Position numbers and translations under genes: made by a program
Part shown: positions 7,094-15,597 of the stretch, piece after piece
Layout: each line of letters opens with the position of its first letter
Position numbering within the stretch: the stretch's first letter is position 1
Notes under the pieces: model-generated
Told to the model about the DNA's origin: nothing
The model's input: the letters and a program-made list of their open reading frames with translations, nothing else
Database searches by the model: none
Source of the DNA: Spirochaetales bacterium
Lineage (GTDB): Bacteria > Spirochaetota > Spirochaetia > DSM-27196 > Alkalispirochaetaceae
DNA length: 61,916 nt
Direction of reading: 5' to 3'
NCBI GenBank assembly: GCA_028282545.1
Contig: JANQHT010000023.1
Span: 1-61,916, forward strand

Positions 7094-9805
7094 ATGAAGG
7101 GCAAAAAATTCATCATCATCGTTCTCCCGGTGATTCTTCTATTCGCCTTCTCCGCGCTTGAATATTTTGACCTGTTTGAGCCCTTTGAACACCGAATATA
7201 CGACGCGTGGCTCCACGTAAAATCCTCGGTACCGGAGAGGGAGGATCTACTCTTCCTGGACGTGGACGACCTGGCAATAAACAAGATCGGCGTCTGGCCG
7301 TGGTCGCGGGAGGTCATGGCGCGGGGCCTGTTGCAGATACGCGAATTCGGCGCACTCATGACCGTCTTCGACATCGAGTACACGGAACAGAGTCCGCTCG
7401 CGGTGAACGCCGAGTTTCTCGAGGCGGAACTCCCGCTGGCCTTCCAGCAGGAGTTCGCCCAAATCAACGCCGGCATGACCGATCTGTTCGGCGCGGTTGC
7501 CGCGGGCCAACTCTCGATCGATGATGCCATGGAGTTTCTTCCGGACCTGGAAGGAATGTCCTTCGAAGCTCAGGACGAGCTCCTGGGGCGTGTGAACGAG
7601 GTCGTGAAAAACAACGATCTTCTCCTGGCGAACGGTGCCGCGGCGAACGACGCCGCGTATTTCACGATCAACCTCTTGGAGGAACCCGACCCGGAGATGG
7701 ACCAGGGACGGCTCGATTTCGCCGCCGCACAGCGGTCAATCCGGAACATCGACGCCCGCCCGGGCAACCATATCACCAGTCACGCCGGTCTTCGTCCCGC
7801 GATCCTGCCCGTCCTCCAGGGCGGCAGGGGAGCAGGGTTTCCCAACGTGGTTGTCGATAACGACGGTGTGCGCCGCCGCATCCAGCTGATTCGAGAGTAC
7901 AGCGGCGCCTATTACGGCCAGCTCGTCTTTGCACCGCTCTTGGACTGGCTCCAGAACCCCGACGTCATTGCCACCCGGGACGCGATCACCCTGGAGGGAG
8001 CGATTCTTCCCGGCGCAGAGGCGGCCCAGACGATTCGCATCCCCCTGGCGGAAGACGGGACGATGCTCATCAACTGGCCCAAAAAGACGTTCGAAGAGAG
8101 CTTCCGGCATATTTCGTACTACCGCCTGGTTGACCACGACCAGCTCTACGAGGACCTAGTGTACAACCTCTCGCTGATGGAGGATTCGAACTACACCGCC
8201 TATCACGAGGGCGATCGAGACTTCATGCAGGCGGCTCTCTATATAGATCAGCTTAAGGACGCCGCGCTCCACCAAGGTGACCCGACCGCCATCGACGAGA
8301 TCAGGGAGGTCCGGGAGTACTTCCTAACCGAGGCCGGGGCGTTCATAAACGGCGGTGCGGAGGATGCGCTCCAGGACGAGATAGCCTTCGCCCTGGAAGA
8401 CCCGAACCTGTCCGATGATATGGCCGCCTTTCTGAGGGAGCTCCAGAGTGACCTGGGTCCCGTCTTCCAGAGCACCCGTGACGTCTACGACGCATTGATC
8501 GAGAGTCGGGAGGTGCTCTTCAAGGAGCTCGGTGATTCCTTTGTCATCATCGGGTACACCGGAACGTCCACCACCGATATCGGGGTCAACCCCTTCAACA
8601 AGGAGTACCCCAACACCGGTACCCACCTCGCCATTGTGAATACGATCCTGCAACGCCTCTTCCTGGACGACATTCCCGTCTGGATCGCTATCGCGGCCGC
8701 ACTGGTGCTGACCGCGTTGTTTGTTCTCCTCTCCTGGAAGCGGGAGCCCACCACCGTACTCATAATCGGTGCCGTGGGAATCGTCATCGTGGTGGGTACG
8801 AGCATGGCGCTCTTTGTCTTTGCCCGCCTCTATCTGCCCATCGTCGCGCCGGTGGCGACGCTGCTCGTGGCGGCGGTGGCACAGGCCGTCGTCAAGTACA
8901 TCGAGGTCGGAAAGGAAAAGGCGTACATCCGGAACGCCTTCAACCACTACCTCTCTGCCGACGTTATCAGCCAGATCATGGATGACCCGTCGAAACTCGA
9001 GCTGGGCGGCGAGAAAAAGATGCTCACCGCGATGTTCACCGACGTGAAGGGCTTCTCCACGATCTCCGAGGCGCTGGATCCGCAGGACCTGGTTCGCCTC
9101 CTCAACCGCTACCTCTCCGAGATGAGCGACATCGTTCTGCAGGCGCAGGGAACGATCGACAAGTACGAGGGGGACGCGATCATCAGTTTCTTCGGTGCGC
9201 CCATCGAGTTCAAGGATCACGCCGCCCGGGCGTGCCGTTCGGCGATCCGGATGAAGAAGATCGAGAATTACCTGAACGATCACTTCCTGGAAAACCAGCT
9301 CTCCCCGGGGCCGCTCAATACGCGAATCGGCATCAATACGGGTGACATGATCGTCGGCAACATGGGTACCCAGAACCGCATGGACTACACGATCATGGGG
9401 CACTCGGTGAACCTCGCGGCACGCCTCGAAGGTGTCAACAAGCAGTACGGCACGTGGATCCTGGCGAGCGAGATGGCCTTCGAGAAAACGGGAGACGCGT
9501 TCCTGGGCCGCAAACTCGACCGCGTCCGCGTGGTGGGCGTGAGTGAGCCGATCCGCCTCTACGAGGTCATGGATGAGTCGGAACTGGCCCCGGAGGCAAG
9601 CAAGCAGCTCGCCGAGGAGTTCGACAACGCACGGGAGCTCTTCGAGAACCAGGAGTTCAGCGAGGCTATGTCGGTACTCAAGCGCCTGCGTAGCGATTTC
9701 CCCGACGATGGGCCCACGGTCACGTACCGCGACCGGTGCAGCAAGTTCATGAGGAACCCACCCCCGAAAAACTGGGACGGTGTCTTCAATATGACGCGCA
9801 AGTAG
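7094..9805 (+). CDS. Class III adenylate cyclase with CHASE2 sensor domain
   Basis: The 903-residue membrane protein probably makes cAMP in response to an extracytoplasmic signal. In order it has an N-terminal TM helix (about 5-22) and a periplasmic CHASE2 domain (about 25-520) with the hallmark DVDDLAINKIGVWPWSR and FDIEYTE. That domain is interrupted by a helical insertion at about 353-475. Two or three TM helices (about 530-605) and a cytoplasmic cyclase domain (about 640-800) follow, then a helical tail. Catalytic features are present: metal-binding D650 (FTDVKGFS) and D694 (KYEGD), purine-selecting K690 with Thr in MDYT, and transition-state N773 and R777 (VNLAARLE). AGAGGAG precedes the ATG at 7094. 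Divergent from the FecR operon. Confidence 0.93.
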   Translation: MKGKKFIIIVLPVILLFAFSALEYFDLFEPFEHRIYDAWLHVKSSVPEREDLLFLDVDDLAINKIGVWPWSREVMARGLLQIREFGALMTVFDIEYTEQSPLAVNAEFLEAELPLAFQQEFAQINAGMTDLFGAVAAGQLSIDDAMEFLPDLEGMSFEAQDELLGRVNEVVKNNDLLLANGAAANDAAYFTINLLEEPDPEMDQGRLDFAAAQRSIRNIDARPGNHITSHAGLRPAILPVLQGGRGAGFPNVVVDNDGVRRRIQLIREYSGAYYGQLVFAPLLDWLQNPDVIATRDAITLEGAILPGAEAAQTIRIPLAEDGTMLINWPKKTFEESFRHISYYRLVDHDQLYEDLVYNLSLMEDSNYTAYHEGDRDFMQAALYIDQLKDAALHQGDPTAIDEIREVREYFLTEAGAFINGGAEDALQDEIAFALEDPNLSDDMAAFLRELQSDLGPVFQSTRDVYDALIESREVLFKELGDSFVIIGYTGTSTTDIGVNPFNKEYPNTGTHLAIVNTILQRLFLDDIPVWIAIAAALVLTALFVLLSWKREPTTVLIIGAVGIVIVVGTSMALFVFARLYLPIVAPVATLLVAAVAQAVVKYIEVGKEKAYIRNAFNHYLSADVISQIMDDPSKLELGGEKKMLTAMFTDVKGFSTISEALDPQDLVRLLNRYLSEMSDIVLQAQGTIDKYEGDAIISFFGAPIEFKDHAARACRSAIRMKKIENYLNDHFLENQLSPGPLNTRIGINTGDMIVGNMGTQNRMDYTIMGHSVNLAARLEGVNKQYGTWILASEMAFEKTGDAFLGRKLDRVRVVGVSEPIRLYEVMDESELAPEASKQLAEEFDNARELFENQEFSEAMSVLKRLRSDFPDDGPTVTYRDRCSKFMRNPPPKNWDGVFNMTRK

Positions 9806-9815
9806 CGGATCCGCG

Positions 9816-10895
9816 GTGAATCGATACATCTCGTGGGAGCGTCGGACGCTCCCGGTGCATCGCCTTCTTGTGCGTACCCTCGCCGCAGGCACGCTTTTTG
9901 TACTCGTCCTCGCCGGTTGTGCCCGTACCACCGAACCGGTCGTGGTCGACGATCTGCTTCTCGGTACCTACGTACGAATAGCCGTTCACGGCGGGACAAC
10001 CGAGCGGCCGCTGCTCGATGCCGCCATGGATCGCGTGGCGGAGGTCGAGAGGAAGATGAGCGTCAGTACCGCCGACTACGAGGAGACGGAGCTGCTCCGC
10101 GTCAACCGCGCCGCCGGGCAGGAACCGATACCGGTGTCGGAGGAGACACTGGAGGTGGTGAAGGCCGCCCTCGCCTATTCCGAAGCGACCGGCGGCGCCT
10201 TCAACGTGGCCGTGGAACCGCTCGTTTCCCTCTGGGGTATCGGTACCGACGACGAACGGGTGCCTTCGGAGCTGGAGATCGAAGCTACACTGCCCCTCGT
10301 AGACTACTCTGCGGTCGTAGTGGACGGAGACGCCGGGTCGCTCTACCTGCCCGAGGAAGGGATGGGGTTGGACGTGGGGGGAATCGCCAAGGGGTATGCC
10401 GCCGATGAAGCGGCGGCGATCCTGCGCGACGGCGGCGTCACCTCGGCGCTGCTCGACTTCGGGGGCAACATCCTGGTCATCGGGGAAAAGCCGGACGGCA
10501 GCGCCTGGCGCGTCGGTATCCAGCGCCCCGACGCGGAACGCGCCGCGTACCTGGGCATCCTGTCAATACGGGACGCTACCGTCGTGACGAGCGGTCCATA
10601 CGAGCGCTTCTTTGTCCAGGACGAGGTTCGATACCACCACATACTCGACTCACAGACGGGTTTCCCTGCCGCGGCGGGCCTGGAACAGGTGACAATCGTT
10701 GCGGAGCGCTCCATCGACGCCGATGCGCTCTCAACCGCCTGTTTTGTCCTGGGTCTCGGCCGGGCCACGGAACTGATTGAGGCGCGCCCCGGTGTTGAGG
10801 CGATCTTCGTGGATACCGAGGGTCGTGTCTTTCTTACCTCGGGAATCGGAACCGACTTCGAACTGACCGACGCGAACTACACGCTATCTGATTAG
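9816..10895 (+). CDS. apbE: FAD:protein FMN transferase, lipoprotein
   Basis: ApbE enzymes attach FMN covalently to Thr/Ser of flavoproteins such as Rnf/Nqr subunits or FMN-binding-domain proteins in the periplasm. The 359-residue product has a lipoprotein signal (LVLAGC, Cys about 35). ApbE motifs follow: LLGTYVRIAV, MDRVAEVERKMSVS, GGAFNVAVEPLVSLWG, the GMGLDVGGIAKGYAADEA motif and DFGGNILVIG. It ends with HHILDSQTG and a DALSTACFVLG block that carries metal/FAD ligands. It starts with GTG 10 bp after the cyclase stop. It converges on a NusG-II-domain gene, a common companion of flavin-dependent electron-transport genes. Confidence 0.93.
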   Translation: MNRYISWERRTLPVHRLLVRTLAAGTLFVLVLAGCARTTEPVVVDDLLLGTYVRIAVHGGTTERPLLDAAMDRVAEVERKMSVSTADYEETELLRVNRAAGQEPIPVSEETLEVVKAALAYSEATGGAFNVAVEPLVSLWGIGTDDERVPSELEIEATLPLVDYSAVVVDGDAGSLYLPEEGMGLDVGGIAKGYAADEAAAILRDGGVTSALLDFGGNILVIGEKPDGSAWRVGIQRPDAERAAYLGILSIRDATVVTSGPYERFFVQDEVRYHHILDSQTGFPAAAGLEQVTIVAERSIDADALSTACFVLGLGRATELIEARPGVEAIFVDTEGRVFLTSGIGTDFELTDANYTLSD

Positions 10896-10930
10896 GCACG
10901 CTATTTGTTTAGGCCGCGGGGGGCCGATCC

Positions 10931-11296
10931 CTATCGGGCGACGGCGTCCGGTGCGCCCTCCGCCGTTTCTCCGCCCCGGATACTCACGAACACGCGGTTC
11001 GGCAGGCATGCGCTCCAGTCACCGGCCGATTCGAGCCATCCCGTGGTAATGCAGATCTTGTCGCGGCACGGGGAATCGTGGACGTAGGCGCGACCGTTAC
11101 GGATTTCGATATGAGTTTCGCCGAGGGGACCGTCAACGGTGACCTGACGATCCTCCGACAGCGGATAGAGTAGTGTCTCGTCGGCGGCGGTGATCTCGAC
11201 AAAGCCGCCCTGTTGGGCACGATCCGCCGCAGCGGAGGTGAAGGCGACGCTCACCGCGATCGCCGCTGCGACGACGACCCAGTCTCCTAACTTCAC
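10931..11296 (-). CDS. NusG domain II-type small membrane-anchored protein
   Basis: The 121-residue product has one N-terminal membrane helix (WVVVAAAIAVSVAF) and an extracytoplasmic NusG-II fold. Characteristic blocks are VTVDGPLGETHIEIRNGRAYVHDSPCRDKICITTGW and CLPNRVFVSI, with conserved cysteines at CRDKIC and CLPN. The family is usually found near rnf or apbE genes, consistent with apbE being the convergent neighbour here. The exact role is unknown. It lies 9 bp downstream of the NYN/LOTUS gene and is probably co-transcribed with it. Confidence 0.85.
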   Translation of the reverse strand: MKLGDWVVVAAAIAVSVAFTSAAADRAQQGGFVEITAADETLLYPLSEDRQVTVDGPLGETHIEIRNGRAYVHDSPCRDKICITTGWLESAGDWSACLPNRVFVSIRGGETAEGAPDAVAR

Positions 11297-11305
11297 GACG
11301 ATAGT

Positions 11306-12073
11306 CTACCGGCTCCGCTTGCGTTTGTCCCGGATGTAGATGTTGTGGGCGGGGCTATTTTCCATCCCGCGCTCGTCGACCTCGAAGAGCTGCATGGCGC
11401 GGATGAGTTCGCCCAGTTTCTTGTAGCCGTAGTTACGAGGATCAAAATCCGCGGCGCGGTTCGACATGTTCTGTCCGACCACACCGAGTGAGGCCCACCC
11501 GGTGTCATCGGCGGAGTCTTCCACGGCGTTTCGAACGAGCGTAACCAGATGCGTGTCCTGCTTGAGATCCTTGGTGGAGATCGATTTCCGTCGTTCCGCC
11601 GGCGCCTCGCTCCGCGTCTCCTCCTTGCTCCCCTTCCGGAGAACCTCGGTGTAGATAAACCGGTCGCAGGCGCGTACAAAGGCCTTGGGCGTTTTCTGTT
11701 CGCCAAAGCCGTACACGGTAAATCCCTCCTGGCGGATGCGCTGCGCCAGGGGAGTGAAATCGCTATCGCTGGAAACGAGACAAAAGCCGTCCATCTTCTC
11801 GCTGTACAGAATGTCCATGGCGTCGATGATCATGGCCATGTCGCTGGCGTTCTTGCCCTTGGTGTACGGGTACTGCTGCATGGGCTGGAGCGAATAGTCC
11901 AGCAAGATCGACTTCCAGCCGCGCATGTTGTCGCTGCTCCAGTCGCCGTAAATCCGCTTGATGCTCGCGATACCGTAGTTGGCCACCTCCTCAAGGAGCC
12001 CCTCCATGATCGACGGCTGGGAATTGTCCGCATCGATCAGGACGGCAAGGCGTTTTTGCAGGTCCGTGTTCAT
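11306..12073 (-). CDS. NYN-domain (LabA/DUF88) protein with C-terminal LOTUS (OST-HTH) domain
   Basis: The 255-residue product is a predicted PIN-like RNase or RNA-binding protein. The NYN domain (about 8-150) has the acidic residues of the family in LIDADN, NASDMAM and SSDSDFTPLAQ. A charged linker (about 155-175) is followed by an OST-HTH/LOTUS domain (about 178-250: HLVTLVRNAVED, WASLGVVGQNM, YGYKKLGELI), an RNA/G-quadruplex-binding module. I chose the ATG at 12073 because the NYN fold starts there and a promoter lies directly upstream. Longer upstream frames give an unlikely charged extension antisense to the next gene. The start has no Shine-Dalgarno sequence, which fits a leaderless mRNA. 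Confidence 0.88.
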   Translation of the reverse strand: MNTDLQKRLAVLIDADNSQPSIMEGLLEEVANYGIASIKRIYGDWSSDNMRGWKSILLDYSLQPMQQYPYTKGKNASDMAMIIDAMDILYSEKMDGFCLVSSDSDFTPLAQRIRQEGFTVYGFGEQKTPKAFVRACDRFIYTEVLRKGSKEETRSEAPAERRKSISTKDLKQDTHLVTLVRNAVEDSADDTGWASLGVVGQNMSNRAADFDPRNYGYKKLGELIRAMQLFEVDERGMENSPAHNIYIRDKRKRSR

Positions 12074-12081
12074 TATGGATG

Positions 12082-12110
12082 AACCTATCGGTGAACCTAC
12101 CCATTTGCAA
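12082..12110 (-). promoter_or_regulatory. Promoter directly upstream of the NYN gene (leaderless candidate)
   Basis: On the minus strand TTGCAA (12110-12105), a 17-bp spacer and TAGGTT (12087-12082) are followed by only 8 nt before the ATG at 12073. Transcription would start at or just before the initiator codon. Confidence 0.55.
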
Positions 12111-12120
12111 GGCTTTCCCG

Positions 12121-12126
12121 TATATT
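12121..12126 (+). promoter_or_regulatory. Candidate -10 element of the prenol-kinase fusion gene
   Basis: TATATT ends 7 nt before the GTG start at 12134 and there is no Shine-Dalgarno sequence, again suggesting a leaderless transcript. No convincing -35 is seen. Confidence 0.4.
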
Positions 12127-12133
12127 CACCCTC

Positions 12134-13858
12134 GTGACCGGTATCGTCGCCCTTTTTGCCTCGTATATCTTCATTTTTGCCATTATCGGGGTGTCGCAAC
12201 TTCTTCTCGTCAGGCGCGCTATCTCGCCTTCGGTGACACGAAAGATCGTCCATATCGGCGTCGCGCACTGGTGGTTCTTCGCCATGTACTTCATGGACTC
12301 CCTTGCTCTGGCGCTTATTGGACCGGTGAGTTTCATCGCCATCAACTACATTTCGTACAAGCGACACGTCTTCAAGGCGATGGAACATGAGATTCCGGAG
12401 AAGAATCTGGGCACGATCTACTTCCCCATCGCCCTGACGATCATAGTAATCCTCACCTGGGCCGGTCCGTTCCCGAAATGGTACGGCCTCCTGGCGATTC
12501 TCGTGCTTGGGTGGGGCGACGGAATGGCGTCGTTGATCGGCGAGTCAATTGGGTCGCGGGACGGGGCGCTGCGCTTTCCCGTTGCCGGCGGAGAAAAGAG
12601 CGTCGCCGGGAGCGCGGCGATGATGATCGCCGCCGGGAGCGTCGCAACGATCCTCGTGTGGCTCTACACCGGCCCGCTGGCGGCCACCACCGGGACGGTC
12701 GGGGTCGGTTTCGGGTTGTGGCGACGGATGGTTACGTGGTTCATGGCCGCGGCGGAACAAACGTGGATCGCGCGTCCTACTGATACGGCCGTCGTCAACG
12801 CCCTGGGGCGTCTGGACGCGGTGGCGCGTATCGTCGCGGAACGGATCGCAGGCTACGTTCCGGTAACTACCGGCGTTATAGACCCGGCCACCTGGAACCG
12901 GGCCCCCACCACGATCGTCGCCATCGGCCTGCTGGTAGCAGCCACCGCCGCCCTGGCGGAACTCGCCACGCCCCGGGGACTGGACAACATCACGGTGCCC
13001 CTGGTGGCGTTTACCGTCGTGGCGCTGGTGCTCCCGCTTCCGTCGGAGTGGATCGTCCGCGCCGCCTGGGCCCTGGGACTCAACCTAAGCGCCGCCTCCG
13101 TGGCGTACCTGCGGCGGTCCATCGCCGCCGACGGCGCGGCGGCGGCCGTGGTAGTGGGGTTCCTCATCTACGTTGCAGGGGGAGTCTTCTACTGGGCGCT
13201 TCTCATGGCGTTCTTCGCCAGTTCCACCGCGCTCGGGAGAGTCGGGAAGCAAAGAAAACGCGATGCACGATCGCTGCACACCAAGGGTGAACGGCGGGAC
13301 GCGATTCAGGTACTTGCCAACGGCGGTTTTGCAACTCTCATGGCGGTGCTCCACGCGTTGTCGGGCCGCCCCATCTTCATGCTCGGTTTCGCGATCGCCC
13401 TGGCCGCGGCAAATGCCGACACCTGGGCGAGCGAAGTGGGCGTTCTGAGCAGCCGCGAACCGGTCAACATCCTCACCGGGAAACGGGTATCCCGCGGGAC
13501 GAGCGGCGGAATCAGCGCGTTGGGGCTGCTCGCCTCCGCCGGTGGGGCGCTGTTCATCGCGCTCTGTTTCGCAGCCGGTTATTGGATAACCACGGGATGG
13601 AACGGCGTCGAAATAGCAGCCCTGGTCGCCGCGGTCGCCGGCGGCGGTTTCCTCGGAAGCGTCGTGGACAGCGTGCTCGGCGCGACAATCCAGGCGCAGT
13701 ACTGGGACTCAATCCGGAGGCGCCACACGGAACGGCCGCGGAACGCGCAAGGACTCCCCAACCGGCTCGTCCGCGGCTTTCACGTTGTCACCAATGACGC
13801 CGTCAACGCCCTGAGCGGGGCCATAGGCTCGCTGGTCCTGATCGGGCTGGTCGTGTAG
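12134..13858 (+). CDS. Fused CTP-dependent prenol kinase (VTE5/SEC59-like) and DUF92 (VTE6-like) protein
   Basis: The 574-residue polytopic protein joins two families. Residues about 1-170 and 255-300 match the dolichol/phytol kinase family: TRKIVHIGVAHWW, GWGDGMASLIGESIG, GGEKSVAGS and RGLDNITVPLV. An insert of about 80 residues lies between the two parts. Residues about 318-574 match DUF92: KGERRDAIQVLANGG, AAANADTWASEVGVLS, SRGTSGGISALG, GSVVDSVLGATIQAQY and TNDAVNALSG. In plants VTE5 phosphorylates phytol and VTE6 (a DUF92 protein) converts phytyl-phosphate to the diphosphate. The fusion therefore suggests two-step salvage of a polyprenol or related alcohol at the membrane. That role is inference from the families. 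Confidence 0.85.
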   Translation: MTGIVALFASYIFIFAIIGVSQLLLVRRAISPSVTRKIVHIGVAHWWFFAMYFMDSLALALIGPVSFIAINYISYKRHVFKAMEHEIPEKNLGTIYFPIALTIIVILTWAGPFPKWYGLLAILVLGWGDGMASLIGESIGSRDGALRFPVAGGEKSVAGSAAMMIAAGSVATILVWLYTGPLAATTGTVGVGFGLWRRMVTWFMAAAEQTWIARPTDTAVVNALGRLDAVARIVAERIAGYVPVTTGVIDPATWNRAPTTIVAIGLLVAATAALAELATPRGLDNITVPLVAFTVVALVLPLPSEWIVRAAWALGLNLSAASVAYLRRSIAADGAAAAVVVGFLIYVAGGVFYWALLMAFFASSTALGRVGKQRKRDARSLHTKGERRDAIQVLANGGFATLMAVLHALSGRPIFMLGFAIALAAANADTWASEVGVLSSREPVNILTGKRVSRGTSGGISALGLLASAGGALFIALCFAAGYWITTGWNGVEIAALVAAVAGGGFLGSVVDSVLGATIQAQYWDSIRRRHTERPRNAQGLPNRLVRGFHVVTNDAVNALSGAIGSLVLIGLVV

Positions 13859-13861
13859 CGG

Positions 13862-14734
13862 CTATCCCATCTTCCCGGTACGGACCTTCTCAACAAACCG
13901 CCGCGCCTCGCGCTTGGTGAACTCAGCATCAAGCGCGAGAGCTTCCAACTCTTCGTCGGTCGAGACGCCCCGGTCGAGCGCTCTCTGCAGCAGAGCGAAC
14001 TCGCGCTGGGAAAAGCGCACGCTTCCGAGGCGATGTTCCGCAAAGGCCTCGCACGCAACGGGGGCAACGGCGCGGGCGATCTCGAACATCGTTTCCGCGT
14101 AGACGCGGATCTCGTACTGGGCGTGGATATCCATGCGAAGGTGCAGGAAATGGAAGAGGTTGTGCAGATCGATCTGCCAGTACCATTCGGTATAGGTCGA
14201 AAGGGGGAGATTGATACGGGCCAGTTCCCGCGCTACGCCGCCTGCGAGCAACGCGTCGTACTCGCCGTGGGCTCGCGCCTGGCCCTCCCGCAGGGAGGTG
14301 ATAATCCGTTCACGCACGTCCGCGGGGAACGGATCGGCGGACCGACCCTGCTTGTTGTTGTCGCTCTGGGGAGAGACGTGGTCACCCTGGGGCACGTAGA
14401 ACTCGGCTTTGAGCACGCTGTAGCGGCCCGATATCTCGTTGAGACGGGCCGTCCGGTGACGCACCCACTGGCGCGCCACGAAGATCGGCATCTTCGCGTG
14501 AAAGGTGAGCACCACCTGTTCAAAGGGCGACGTATGCTCGTTCCGGAGCAGGTAGTTGATCAAGCCCCGATCTTCCCGGTAGGTACGCGTTCCCTCTCCG
14601 TAGGAAACGCGGGCAGCCTGGACGATACGCGCGTCGCCGCCCATGTAGTCGACGAGCCGTACAAACCCGTGGTCGAGGACGGAGAATTCCCGGTCGAGAA
14701 TCTCCTCTGCGGCAGGAACGATTTCGTGGGCCAT
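13862..14734 (-). CDS. thyX: Flavin-dependent thymidylate synthase
   Basis: ThyX makes dTMP from dUMP using methylene-tetrahydrofolate and FAD/NADPH. The 290-residue product carries the ThyX signature RHRTARLNEIS (RHR-x7-S), preceded by EHTSPFEQVVLTFHAKMPIFVARQWV. It also has the substrate/flavin-binding NLFHFLHLRMDIHAQYEIRVYAE block. It is longer than the usual 210-250 residues because of an N-terminal extension and a charged C-terminal tail. A GGAG lies 9 nt upstream of the ATG. It is divergent from a methyltransferase gene and converges within 3 bp on the prenol-kinase gene. Confidence 0.96.
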   Translation of the reverse strand: MAHEIVPAAEEILDREFSVLDHGFVRLVDYMGGDARIVQAARVSYGEGTRTYREDRGLINYLLRNEHTSPFEQVVLTFHAKMPIFVARQWVRHRTARLNEISGRYSVLKAEFYVPQGDHVSPQSDNNKQGRSADPFPADVRERIITSLREGQARAHGEYDALLAGGVARELARINLPLSTYTEWYWQIDLHNLFHFLHLRMDIHAQYEIRVYAETMFEIARAVAPVACEAFAEHRLGSVRFSQREFALLQRALDRGVSTDEELEALALDAEFTKREARRFVEKVRTGKMG

Positions 14735-14748
14735 GGTTCGCGCTCCAG

Positions 14749-14777
14749 TGTACAGGAACGGCCGCTCCGGGCATAGT
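14749..14777 (+). promoter_or_regulatory. Promoter of the methyltransferase gene (leaderless candidate)
   Basis: TGTACA (14749-14754), a 17-bp spacer and CATAGT (14772-14777) are followed by 6 nt and the ATG at 14784. No Shine-Dalgarno sequence is present. Confidence 0.55.
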
Positions 14778-14783
14778 CGAACG

Positions 14784-15521
14784 ATGGAGTTCCCACCCTA
14801 CCGCGTTCTCTCCGCGTACTACGATGACGCCTGGAACGCCTTTTGCCGCAACTATGTCGACATCCTAAGGATCGGGCGCACCTACCGCCCGGCGAGCGTC
14901 CTGGACCTGGGATGCGGTACGGGAGAACTGCTGACACACATCGCGAAAGCGCTGCCGGCTTCGCGACTCGTGGGCGTAGATCTTTCTCCCGATATGTGCG
15001 CCCGCGCGACCCGCCGCGTTCCGACGGCGGAGATCGTCCACGCGGACATGCGTACCGTTGCTCTGGATCACCGGTTCGAACTGGTGACGTGCACCCACGA
15101 CGCGGTGAACTACCTGACCGATGACGGTGCGCTATATCGTTTTACGGCCCGGGTCGCCGGCCACACCACCCCGGGGGGAACGTTCGCCTTTGATTTCGCG
15201 ACCCCGGCCTACTTCGAAACGATCAACAAGGACGCCCAATGGACCGCGACGCGGACGGGTAGTGTCCGACAGACGACCACCTTCGATCGCCTCTCGTCAA
15301 TCGCGACGACGCGTTTCCTCTTTCCCGACGGCTCCTTTGAAACGCACCATCAGCGCGCCTTCGACGAGGAGGAAATTGGGGTGGCACTCTTTCGTCACGG
15401 GTTCCGCGATATCGAGGAGTTTGAAGTGACGGCGGATGACGTACCCGCGGGGACGCTCGTGTGGACCGCAATTCTCAGTTCGGACGGAGGGCGACGAGCC
15501 CTTCGACAAAATCGTCTCTAG
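14784..15521 (+). CDS. Class I SAM-dependent methyltransferase
   Basis: The 245-residue product has motif I VLDLGCGTGELL (about 40-50), an acidic residue at the end of strand 2 (LVGVDLS) and motif II/III blocks ADMRTVAL and ELVTCTHDAVNYL. It is typical of small-molecule methyltransferases of the Methyltransf_25/11 type. The substrate is unknown. I chose the ATG at 14784 because the family fold starts there and a promoter lies directly upstream. The last residues (about 229-245) are encoded by a palindromic repeat that also occurs at 41010, so the C-terminal tail is probably an acquired extension. Confidence 0.88.
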   Translation: MEFPPYRVLSAYYDDAWNAFCRNYVDILRIGRTYRPASVLDLGCGTGELLTHIAKALPASRLVGVDLSPDMCARATRRVPTAEIVHADMRTVALDHRFELVTCTHDAVNYLTDDGALYRFTARVAGHTTPGGTFAFDFATPAYFETINKDAQWTATRTGSVRQTTTFDRLSSIATTRFLFPDGSFETHHQRAFDEEEIGVALFRHGFRDIEEFEVTADDVPAGTLVWTAILSSDGGRRALRQNRL

Positions 15522-15524
15522 CCA
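15470..15524 (+). repeat. Degenerate copy of a REP-like palindromic repeat
   Basis: Shares CAATT(CT)CAGT, then GGACGGAGGGCGAC and AGCCCT, and downstream AAAA-CG-TCTCT-GC blocks with the element at 41010-41104. It contains the hairpin CGGAGGGC (15486-15493) / GCCCTTCG (15499-15506) with one G-U pair. It runs through the last codons and stop of the methyltransferase gene. Confidence 0.6.
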
Positions 15525-15597
15525 AACACAAAGCAGTTCAGGCTGTCGTATGGACCGTCCGTTGGACGGGCCCCGGCGGCGGGAGTATGTTGTAGAG

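Noticed and set aside
9816..10408. Long overlapping frames in other phases across apbE and many other genes
   Set aside because: High GC content creates long open frames. Those checked are Arg/Pro-rich, lack family motifs and lack ribosome sites.
12074..12388. About 105-residue N-terminal extension of the NYN protein
   Set aside because: It is antisense to the 5' part of the prenol-kinase fusion gene, highly charged and without similarity. A promoter lies directly upstream of the shorter start.
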